DNA of 64,000 bases from Oenanthe sinensis (lineage: Eukaryota > Streptophyta > Magnoliopsida > Apiales > Apiaceae), in contig CM053802.1 of assembly GCA_028671895.1 (NCBI GenBank), positions 34,944,201 to 35,008,200 on the forward strand, read 5' to 3'. Both the position numbers and the translations under genes were made by a program. Below the pieces are notes generated by a model. The model worked only from the letters and a program-made list of their open reading frames with translations. It did no database searches and was not told the origin of the DNA. Below are positions 46,679-57,192 of this stretch, piece by piece (positions within the stretch are counted from its first letter, which is position 1; each line of letters starts with the position of its first letter).

Positions 46679-47004
46679 GCAAGTTATTTATCAGAATATT
46701 TCAAGGAAAAGGTGATACCCACAATTATCTCAACTGAATATTCAACAATAAAAGTATACAACTTACAATATGAGTGAAGATGTATAACCAATTATATCTC
46801 GATAATAAAGAAATCAGAGTTCACGATACAAGAAGATATTCATGATAAGAATGCAGTTCAAGTTACTACAATACCACAATTTAAGTTCATAATTTTGAGA
46901 CTGACAGAATCAATGACTTATCACAATGGCCTCATCCACAGAGTACCATTCATTTGAGTATCAATAAGCAAGCAATTCAATATACTGTGAAAAGAATCAA
47001 TAAT

Positions 47005-47218
47005 AGTTCAACAGTTCTCATTAACACTATCAATAACCTAGCACCATGGCTTTCGTTATACTGTAGGACCAATGAAAGTTCAACAGCTCTCATTAACACT
47101 ATCAGTAACTTAGCACCTTGGCTTTCGTTATAGTGTAGGACCAATGAAAGTTCAACAGTTCCCATTAACACTATTAGTAACTTAGCACTTGGCCTTTATT
47201 ACAGTGTAAATGTCAAAT
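47005..47218. repeat. 72-bp tandem repeat, three copies
   Basis: AGTTCAACAG begins each unit at 47005, 47077 and 47149. Units contain TTAACACTAT, TAGCACC and GGCTTTCGTTATA. The homologous part of element D (about 55215-55260, inverted) has a single unit. Confidence 0.95.
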
Positions 47219-47363
47219 TCCAATTGGAAGAAATAGGACTATATTGGAACACAACCACAGTACACGATGATCAGTCGTAAAGTACCGTGAAATTTTCTAC
47301 TAGTAGACGGATGATCCTAACCGGTCATCACCCAAGGCAACACATTGGCCTTCAAATATTTAT

Positions 47364-47560
47364 CCGCTAGGCCGGTGTCAATCGACCTCTTACGCTAACC
47401 GGGCGACATCAAAGGCCCAAAAATTTTCCGCTAGATCGGTGTCAATCGACTGCTTACGCAAACTGGGCGACATCAAAGGCCCAAAAAATTTTTTCCGCTG
47501 GGTCGGTGTCAATCGACCGCTTACGCAAACCGGGCGACATCAAAGGCCCAAAATTTTCTC
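47364..47560. repeat. 64-67-bp tandem repeat, three copies
   Basis: CCGCT begins units at 47364, 47428 and 47495. Each carries GGTGTCAATCGAC, CTTACGC and GGGCGACATCAAAGGCCC. Element D has one related unit near 55015-55065 and element B two near 30098-30180. Confidence 0.95.
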
Positions 47561-48780
47561 TAGTCCCTTGAAGAATCCTATCCATATCTGGAACATAATT
47601 TAATTCAAGTTCCCCAAGCATAACGCTTGATGATAGGTCCGATTTGGAAAGATGATACTTTGTTTGGAAGGAAATTGAATTCAAGTTCTAGAATGCCTCA
47701 ATTCTCCTTCAAGATCTCAACACCAGATGTTTGATTAACGTCAACAAGTCTGGAAAGAAATTTAATTCCACCTTTCAGAATAACAACAATCTTCTTTTAA
47801 GATTTCAACATCAGATGATGGATTCACTTTCCAAGTTATGTGGAAGTAATCCCGTAGCATGTGGGTTGACTCTTAGTCAATGAATCAACAAGACAAAGCA
47901 CTCGAATCAAGAAGACTCAAGAACACAACCCGGGGAGTCGTTACTATATTTTATAATAACCTTAATAAAGAGTATTTAATTAGAGCTAGATATAAGTTTC
48001 AAAAGACCCAGGTATGTACGGGAAGAATGTCATGATTATTGATTCGTTCCCTAATGTGGGGTGGTTAACCCAAAAATAACTGCAGAATATTTTATTGGAA
48101 ATGAAATAACCAATATTAAATTAAAAATAATATTTAAAGCATTTCCCGGAAGCTCCATTATATATTAAAACTTCACAAAATGTTTGAGTAAGGATTAGGG
48201 TCCTATACTAACCCTCAACCCTCAGTAAACTGGGATATTAGATATAATCAGAGTCAAACAATTTTTAAATATTGTTTTGCTTAAAACAATTGAACAACCA
48301 CTGTCTTTTAAAGATTCCCAGTATTTAAATTATATTAAAATAATATTTAAAATTATTTAAAAATAATCAAAGAATATAATTATAATTAAATAATTTTATT
48401 TTCATTGATTCACATTATTTAAATAATATTTAAATAATCCAAAGTGGAATTGAAAACCTTTCGTTCATAAAGAAACACGTGATCTCAGACTTTTTAAATT
48501 ATATTTAATTAATAATTAAATATTATTTAATAATTAAAAGAATGGTTGAAAATAATTAAATCGATGATCTTCATTAATCATCTCATAATACTCAAATAGA
48601 TTTTTGAATTGAAATATTCTGGTAGTACCTACTACCGTTGAAAATACTCGACTATCCCCGGTTAACCATTGAGTACCCTGAATGGTAACTTGACGCACAG
48701 AACAGCTGTCCAATCTAGTTACATGCATACTCTAACTTTTCGAGAAGTTCAGAGTAGCAGAAGAATCAAGTTATAAATGA

Positions 48781-51408
48781 ACAAAACAGAGAAAATATAT
48801 TTTGAAATTTTCATTCCTTAATGCATTACGAACTCAATATACAACAGTCCCTACTCATTTAGGAACCTATTGACAAAATCTCCAAATTTCTTATTTCCCA
48901 TTTCTATTCTTTCCGAATGAATAAATCCTTAAGGCTCTTATGGTTTTTGTACTTTCTTCATTTCTACCCATTCGAGTGATGTTTCCACCGCTTAAGTGCA
49001 ACCGTTATGGCTATTTCCTTCAATTCATCAGTAGGATACCTTAATTCATGTTTCTCCCATTACTCCGATGCATATAAAATTATTTCTACTATGTTGCATC
49101 TGCACACAATCATTCCCTTACAAGACATATCATTATTAATTACAAGATTCACATTTTATCCTCTGGTACTTACCACATCAGGACAATTACTCATATTTAT
49201 TCTTCACTTTCCTCAAACTTCCTTCACCACTTACTATATGCCTCTAAAAATTGAAAATCATTTTACCCAAAGCTTACTCTTATAGGATTTGTCATCCAAC
49301 ATCTTTTCTCTTAAGATTTTCTGATGATATATATATTTTACCTTCGGGTTCTTCCTTCACCTTTAGCCAGATCAGGATATCTTCTGTGAAGACTACAACA
49401 ACTTGTCCAATTATTTCTTACAACTCTAATTAATCCTTAGAAGGTACAGGTGCATTCATTAATACAAGCTACCTCATCAAAGACTCATACTGTCCTTATC
49501 GCGTGCTAAATGCCATCCTTGGCATACTATCTAGGTAATTCTTCAGTTGGTGATGACCTATCCTCCTTTGCTGCCAGGTGCCATCTTTTAAGATGCCTCC
49601 AATGCTGAAGTTGCTCATAACACTAGGTCAATGACGAATGATATGATCTCTAACGGTGGTAACCCCAAAATATCACTAAGGGTTATATCTTTCAATTCTT
49701 TAACTATTGTGTACTTCTCCTTATTGAATAGTTCTTTTTTTATATCCATTACTGGTGCCCCACAACTTAGCATCCAAACTGTAATATACTTTTCACTCGA
49801 ATCTTAATTTAAACCTTCTTAATTTATCTCTATCTTCCAATCCCAACTTTATCCAATATCGAGTAATCTTAACTTCATTATTTAATTGTTACCATCAGTT
49901 TAAACATCCTTATTTGGACAATCATCCATTCTCAACATTACATCAATTCTTCAATCTGGAAGGGACTTAAATCTATGTCAAACCGGTACACCAGTCAATC
50001 TTCATGCCATATTACCTTTCCCTTATTCTCCATATTTAAAACATGTTATCCCTTCTTTTAGGGAAATCATTATCATAACATCTAGACTTTATAATTATAG
50101 CTTCTTGCTGTCCATTTCACATATTCTCCCATATCAGGCTCACTGTTTAGTAAGTGAGGTCTTGATTGGCTCGGGTGATTCATAATTAACTGTACGCCAA
50201 CCTGCTCATATTTCTTAATCCACTGTTCTTGCCGAAGTAGAGCTTCAATTCCTTATCAAATGGTTTCTTAAATCTCCATACATTTAGCTTCCTTTCTAGT
50301 CCTCAAATTTCCTTTCCTTTTTCAGCACTTCATTTCCACATTCTATCATAGTTAGTTATTTCCAACACTGTGACTCTATTCTCAATTCACTACTTTTGGG
50401 ACAATCTTGACAATTCCTATAGACTTTGATTCATGATCTGACACAATTTTGTTTCAGGTCTAAAACTTCAATTACATCTGAATTTCCAGATACTTAGGAA
50501 AAGTTGCATAATACAAGAAATAACTATGACTAAAGAATTCTTTGTTCGACAAAGTTCATAGAATTCTTGCTGAATCAGCGACCTATTAGACCTCAACCAA
50601 ATACCTTTCAGAAATTTAGGATCATTATATATGGATATCGTCAGGGGTTTGCAACTGTCACTTTCCAACACTAGTGTCGTGTACGATCTTTAGTATAATA
50701 CTAAAAGGATAATTATATTATCCATTCTATATAGTCTCAATCGAACCACACCTATGGATTTATATCTGGGTCACGGGACCTTTCCCCGAACCACCTATCT
50801 CAATCCAAACCATGTTATCATCAATGATTACTCGGACTGCACTCTGGTCCGAAATTCCACTATTAAAAGAAGTAGCTTCATACAAGCACTTATGCCATAA
50901 CTCATTTATACTGGTTAACCCAACCATCATATTTGTAATATGGTGGTCATTCCTACTCCAAGGCTTTCTTTAATTTGAAATCCTTAATATACTCAACGCT
51001 ACATCAAGGGTGTATCCCAACTCTTTGTTGCGACTCTACATTGTATGCATACCATACATCATCTAAATTAAGGCTTTACTTTTTATTCTCATAGAATCCC
51101 CATCAACATCCTCAATATTACTCATATATAGATGGTCATATCCTTTAAGCCATGCAACTCCATTTTATCTTGAAACATTTTATTTACACATCTTCTTAAT
51201 TCTAAATTTTATTAAAATTAAGTGAATGTATTTTCTACAGAAAATTGGGCATGACCTATTCGTACGTTGGACTATGCCCGGTGTAAAAACACCTCAACTA
51301 CAATCCCAACACATTCACAAATAATCTTGGTCCTTTAGTAACTTCAAACATCAACATCTCATTAGTCACTTATAACATAATGTATACCAAAAGGGAAATA
51401 ACTATGAG

Positions 51409-51463
<55 letters not shown>

Positions 51464-51998
51464 TTACTCTCGAGTATCCACAAGTCAATCAACAACAATA
51501 TCAATGGTCAATATCTTGGACCATCAATCACATTCATTCCATAACATTAATAAGGGTTTACTGAAATGTAGACTATCTCTTCGGCTTATTGCCAATAGAT
51601 GAAAGATTGATGAAGATTTGACACGCCATCAATTCGAACACGATCACCTTAACTATTGTGCCAAGAATGAAGTGGTTCTCCTCGCTCAGTAATGCTCCCC
51701 TCAGTCCTAGAGTACTAGCATACTTAGTGTTACACTTATAGCATGTCTGGGTTCCTTTATAGGTGCTCCATAAGTCTCGAACTCTCATTCTCAATCATAA
51801 ATCCTCTTATTCAGATGAGTCTCCTCGGCTACTGTCCGACATCTTTGTAAGGAAAGTTCTTATTATCTTTCCTAACTATCCTTATATGAGTATATTAGTC
51901 TCATAATATAAATCACTGCTTCATTCGATAGCCCGAATATGAACTCGATATGAGCTCGCTCTTTATTAATCTTATCCAAACATAACTCTTAACTATCT
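48781..51998 (-). other. Unassigned decayed sequence, probably inner part or LTR start of element G
   Basis: 3.2 kb without a long ORF. On the minus strand a short open stretch at about 50740-50900 looks coding (W-H-K-C-L-Y-E-A-T-S-F-N-S-G-I, then V-R-V-I-I-D-D-N-M-V-W), but I do not recognise the family. Another possible stretch is at about 49660-49780. No gypsy or copia hallmark could be read. A (TA)n run lies at 51413-51462. Confidence 0.4.
51413..51462. repeat. (TA)n microsatellite
   Basis: About 25 uninterrupted TA units. Confidence 0.95.
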
Positions 51999-54900
51999 TG
52001 TAATATTCCCGATTCCCAGGTACTTTTAAAACCTTATTAATAATAATATATATGTTGGATAATAATTATGGAATAAGATTTGATGGGTATTCCAATTATT
52101 AGAATTGCCGGAATGAGTTAAAGATTAAATTATTGTCATGGATTATTATGAAATTGGAAAATTCAAGGATTTCCAAGAATTATTAAAGAGTTTATTATTT
52201 TATATTTTGGCATGGATTATTAAAATGCAATTACTTGCATTTTATTTAAAGTGTAGGAAATGCAAATGCTAGTATTTTAATTCAAGTCAAAGGAGGCAAG
52301 ACTTGACCAAGACTTTGACTAGACTTTTATTTAAACCAAGGCAAGTACTTGTCCTAAGAAAAGAAAAAGAAAATCACAAACTCAAGCCTAGCAAGCAAGG
52401 GACCATTCGGCTTTAGCTAGAAGAGGAAGAGGAGAAAAATCAAGAACTCAAGCTCTAGTTGTTGGATTGTTGCAAGTAAGGACTTAAATCGAAGGTATAA
52501 CTAATACCTATCTTCCATTCAAATCTTATGCAAAGTTATCCGTTAAATCTCTTGATTTTCATGAAAGAGCAAGAGCATGAATAGTGTTTTTAATTTAGGA
52601 TAAATTCTTGATTAATTGTTTTATGACTCCTTAAGCATAATTAGCACTTGTAATGACTTGTACGAGCTATGGGTAGTGGTAATTTGGCATAAATAGCTTG
52701 AAAAGTTCAAACCCTAGCCATGTGTTGATTTTGAGATTAATGTGGTTTTAAGCATGCTTTGTTTATGGCTTGAGCATATGTTTAAGTACTTAATTTGTTG
52801 GTTATGATGGAGTAATGTTGTGATGCTTTGGTTAAGACCTATGGTGGTGTAATGTAAGAGTTACATGGTTAAGAATTATGGATGTTAAAGGAGTAAGTAA
52901 TTGGTTGTTTTCAAACTAGTAAATTGTTTTGCAAACTATGTTGCATTGGTGATGAATTGGGTGGATTATTGGTAATGTTTGGAGTATTGTTAAATTGTGT
53001 TTGGGCTTGGGATATCTTGAGTACATTCCCAAGTAGTAGAGTAAAATATATGGAAGCCATTTGAGTTGAATTGGATGAGTTTAAAACAGGGTAAACGATG
53101 AACGTATAAACGGAACCATGCAAAATTTTCTACTGATGCCAACTGTTCACCACTCCCGAAGGGTCTAGCCTGTGTTGCTGGAGGATTTCTTTATATGGTT
53201 AGATAGATATTAGTCTCTAGATCGTTTGCGCGCTAATTTTGCGTCAAACGGAGTTGTGAGCTAAAAGATATGGCCAAAATGGTGAGGAGATGCAGAAAAC
53301 TGGACTGCCCTGTTTTTAATCAACTTTGAGGAGGTGATCAACCTAGTTAGACTGTCTTATAAAATCTGAAACTTTTACACAAAATACTAGGAACATTTGG
53401 GAAGACTTGGGAAAAGGTTTCGGATTAAAATGAGTAAAATCAGATTTATGAAAATTGTTGGAAGCAAGTAGGTGCAGTTAGAAATCTTGTAAAAACTGCT
53501 TGCATTGTTTTGCATTACCTTGACATAAGTTATGTTTTAAAGTGGAATTCGAGGCTAGCTTAGCAACGGACTTTAAATGGAATGTGTTAGTAATACTTAT
53601 GAGTCATGACTAGCTAAAGATCCATGCTAAGACTCGTTAGCAAGATGGGTTATTATGCAAACATGAGTAGTTATAAGTAGAGTTAAAACTCTTGTGACTA
53701 ATTAGGACCCGTGTTTTCTTTCTTATAGAGACACGTGCCAAGGAGGGACAAGCGAGCTACCACTTCAACAGTAAAGGCAAGTTTTCTAAACTCTGACCTT
53801 ATAACATGTTTCTTGGTTATAGGGCTGTGGTGCTTGGATTCTTTTTTTTTATTGACTTGTATTATCAATTGAATTGTTGTTCGCGCCTCTGAACTCTCAA
53901 AAGTTAGAGGACGCTTCCTGTCAGTTTTGTATAACTGATTTCCGTGTTAAGTACATTTCTTTGGTACTTGACAGACGACCGGGAGTAGCGTATTATCTCT
54001 CGACTGTTAGTCGATATTATCCAGGGATTCTTCCTGGAATATAAGTTTTGGGATAATAATTAGTATGGGTTAGGGATTAATCAAGTTGATTAATATCCCT
54101 TTGATATTTTGAATCATATTTAGTTTATTAAATATTATTTAAAAGGGTATATATATATAGTATTTAAATGTTGATTTAAATACTTTCAACTCAGTTTGAG
54201 TTATTTAAATATCATTTAAGATTGATTAAACAGTATTTAAATATTTTGGGATTATTTTAAAGTATTTATTCTTGATTAAATACTTTCAATTCTTTTTGGA
54301 TTATTTAAATATTATTTAAAAGTGATTAAATATTATTTAAATATGTTGATTCATTTAAAACTATTTAAATATTAAATAGTTTTGATTAAACCCTAATTAA
54401 ATATTTTAATTATTTTAAAATATTTTCAGGGACTATTCAAGGTCTCATACTTATTGATTATTTATTTATTGGATCTTTAAAAATATTCTGGAGTTATCTA
54501 AAACTTCTTTAAATATTATTTTCATTAAATAATAAATGCTGAGCTGTGACTCGAATATTTTGTACTTATTTTGAGCCGATTACTCCATGTTAGGGAAGGA
54601 ATATCCCATTTTAACCTTCTTTTCACTTAAACTGGTGCCCGTAGGGACCATTATTTTACCTAAAAGTGTTATATTTTCGTGGGGTTTATTTTATCACCTA
54701 GTAGCGACTCCCCGGTCGTGATCTTGATTCGAACTGTTCATTCATAACTAAAGGTCAATCCACACATATAAAGAGATTACTTCCACCTCGTTTCGGAAGT
54801 TAATCTATTATCGAATATTGAATTCCCATAAAACTTTGTTGTTGTTCCGGAAGGTTGTATTAAATTCCCTTCCACGCTTTGAATTGAATATTCCCAGAAA

Positions 54901-55931
54901 GCTTTGTTGTTATCCTAGAAGGTTGCATTAAATTCCCTTCTAGACTTGTTGATTGTACTCAAAGGGAACTGGAGATATAAAGTGTAAGAGGCTTGTGTGC
55001 GGCACAGTCCATCTAGCGTAAGAGGCCGAGTGGCGCCGGTCCAGCATTTAAAGGCCCATGTGTTGCCTAGGGTGATGACCTGTTTTGGATCATCCTTCTA
55101 CTAGTAGTAAAGGTTACTTAACTATTGTACTATACGACTGATCATCGTGTACAATAGGCGCGGTGGATGCTCCAGTATCTTCTTTTCTTCCAATTGGAAT
55201 TTGACGTTGCACTGTAACGAAAGCCCAGGTGCTTAGTTACCGATAGTGTTAACGAGGATTATGGCAACCTATTATTCTTTGGTTCAGTATCTAGAACTGT
55301 TCACCATTTCAGTACAGGTTGCATTTTATTATTCTGATACACATATTGTTGTTGTTTCTTGATCATACCATGTTGTTGATATATACTTGCTGAGCGTTGT
55401 TGCTCATTCTTGCTTTCTGTTTATCTTTCTACCACCACAGCTGCAGGCCATGCCACGAGGAGTACGCAGGACGTTGAGAAAGACCGTGCGAAGGGCAAGG
55501 ACCCCTTATGACCGACCCCTTGGCCCTATACCCGAGGTAGGGAGATTGAGCAGGATAGGATGGCAGCTTCTGCTAGTTAGATTTATTTATAAACACTGTT
55601 TATGTAAATAAATGTAACTTAATGAGATTTAATCTAACTTTTGGACTGCTATTATAGTTTCAAACAGAAGTTATATTTAGTAGTACGAACTCAACCTTTT
55701 GGTAACTAGTAATGTAACGATGGAGATCCAAGTATGTATATTAATGTATGCTCGTTTCCTGAGACTATGGCTCGTGTGTGTGTGTGTTAAAGTGTGTGGG
55801 GGTCACCAGATTGTTATTTGCCTTAGAATGATTAAACTTTATTATGATTATCAGTGAACTGTAAGTGTATGAATGTTGGAAGTTGGACCGTGACGACCTA
55901 GACCTTGGACCCCGGGTCTGGGGGCGCCACA
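51999..55931 (+). repeat. Element D 5' LTR, 3933 bp
   Basis: It begins TGTAATATTCCC and ends GGGGGCGCCACA. Long, as usual for Tekay-type elements. The part 54120-54450 is built of TATTTAAATATT-like stretches. The 3' quarter holds the CTTGCTGAGC motif (55386) and the arginine-rich exon (55450-55536). The TATA-like run GTATATATATATAG near 54149 is a promoter candidate, unproven. Confidence 0.95.
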
Positions 55932-56778
55932 GAGATGGTATCAGAGCCCTAAGTTATAGTACTCAGAAACGAGAGGCCTATCGGTAATAAAAGCAATAAT
56001 AATAAAAGACTAAAAACTTTATGAAGACTAAAACCCAAAAAGGGAACTATTCGTTACACGATAGTGACTAGTTATTGTTTTATTGTAGATACCCGACGAT
56101 GAGGGCTATGAGGCTCAGCTTGATAGAGCGTTGCTAGGGGAGGATGACGACCCCGAGGAGGACCCGATAGAGGCTCCAGTAGAGGAGGGCGCCATGCCAG
56201 CAGTACCAGCACCTACCCTCCCAGTGGCTGATCAGGCCGGACCATCAGAGGTTGTATACAGAGATATCCCTATGATACCACCACCAGTAGTGATTCCACC
56301 TTCACCCCCAGCTAGCCCTATACCTTCCGAGGAGGACGAGCCAGAGGAATTCATCCCAGATCTTCCCGAGCCAGAGGATGCTCTGCATGACACACCATCA
56401 CCACCACCCGCAGCACCGGCAGCACCACCTCCACCTCCGCCAGTTGCAGGAGAACCAGTACCATCATGGATGATATCTTCCCTCATAAGGGAACAGGATG
56501 TCTCGACCGGTCGTGTGGATGAGTTGAGACGCATAGTGGACAGGATGATTCCTGGACGTGTTGGACCTCAGGGCGGCCTACCTCCGAGCAGCACTTTTCA
56601 GGATGGCATTCCACAGGATGTTGTGACAGGCCTTACCGAGATTCAGACGTGGGCACGATATTTCCGCGAGCTGAGGGCACCCTTAGGGGGAGGGCCGATA
56701 GGGGGCAGCGATGCAGATGAGATGGTTGAGGGTGTGATGGTTCAGGTTAGGGACCTGATCCGTGGTAGGTTTCAGTGA
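55450..56778 (+). CDS. Predicted spliced accessory protein of element D (LTR exon plus leader exon)
   Basis: Exon 1 (55450-55536) lies wholly in the 5' LTR and encodes 29 residues, M-P-R-G-V-R-R-T-L-R-K-T and on, with eight Arg. It ends in GAG followed by the donor GTAGGG. Exon 2 (56089-56778) starts directly after TTTTATTGTAG; in its frame the codon before it is TAG, so the frame opens precisely at the acceptor. Both sides are phase 0. Exon 2 (229 residues) begins I-P-D-D-E-G-Y, is acidic and Pro/Ala-rich for about 120 residues, then becomes amphipathic (S-S-L-I-R-E-Q-D-V-S-T-G-R-V-D-E-L-R-R-I) and ends R-D-L-I-R-G-R-F-Q. No known domain. The intron (552 bp) contains the LTR end and primer site, so genomic RNA must stay unspliced. 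Splicing is inferred, not observed. The basic exon could be a nuclear or RNA-binding signal. Confidence 0.65.
55936..55947 (+). other. Element D primer-binding site
   Basis: TGGTATCAGAGC lies four bases after the LTR end, matching initiator-Met tRNA. It lies inside the predicted intron. Confidence 0.95.
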
Positions 56779-57192
56779 CTTTTATGGGATGATGTAGTCT
56801 TCTAGTATCAGATTTTGGCACTATGTATGGATGTGCCGTTTTTGAGGGAGTAATATTTTGTGTATATAGTAGTAGTCCCGCTCTGACTAGAAGATAGCTT
56901 GCTGACATACTTTTGATGTAACCAGAAACTATGATGGAAGATGTAACCAAGGGATGATGTATATATATGTTGTTTCAGTTTCCTTAAATGCAGTCTTATT
57001 TTGCGTACGGTGTTTATACATCTTCTTGTTCTTGATATCGAGATTGTTCAGAAATGACTTATTATGTATATGCTGAACAGACCGTATTAGATGTAAATGC
57101 AAACCCTTATTCATGATTGTTTAATATAGCGAATAATATAGTGATTAAGACTAATAAAAAGATTGACCAATATTATTTGATTGTATCAGAAA
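56779..57192 (+). other. Element D spacer between accessory ORF and gag
   Basis: Non-coding. It ends in a T-rich stretch and GTATCAG at 57183-57189, a possible splice acceptor three bases before the gag ATG. Confidence 0.7.

Larger units (their letters stand above)
46684..48780 (-). repeat. Element G LTR continued
   Basis: This resumes element G after H. Readable against element D in inverse orientation up to about 48750, where the counterpart of D 53885-53910 (CTCTGAACT..AAAAGTTAGAG) lies. It contains two tandem repeat blocks and no gene. Confidence 0.7.
38682..51998 (-). mobile_element. Element G: Ty3/gypsy (Tekay-like) LTR element, minus strand, incomplete in window
   Basis: It starts (plus strand) with TGTGACACCCCCAGATCC, the inverse of the LTR end seen in D and B (CCCCGGGTCTGGGGGCGCCACA type). 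It is interrupted by H (39162-46683) and continues from 46684. The LTR part shares with D the CTTGCTGAGC motif, the GATGATCAGTCGT and CTACTAGTAG stretches and the GCGTAAGAGGCC-type units. Where its LTR ends and its inner region begins is not clear to me; it runs into unassigned decayed sequence and is cut at 51998 by element D. The rest is outside the window. Confidence 0.7.

Noticed and set aside
51573..51794. Minus-strand frame with C-Y-K-C, suggestive of a Gag zinc knuckle
   Set aside because: The C-x2-C-x4-H-x4-C pattern is not completed, and no Gag context is found around it.
55387..55611. 74-codon reading of the LTR frame as a complete small protein
   Set aside because: Its first 21 codons and the part after GAG/GTAGGG look random; the exon model 55450-55536 explains it better.
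56232..56534. Minus-strand glycine-rich 100-codon frame
   Set aside because: It is the antisense of the proline-rich accessory exon; Gly/Ser richness follows from Pro codons.
56757..57192. Splicing of the accessory exon (donor CGTG/GTAGGT at 56764) to gag
   Set aside because: The phase does not fit the gag frame, and the join reaches a stop within a few codons.
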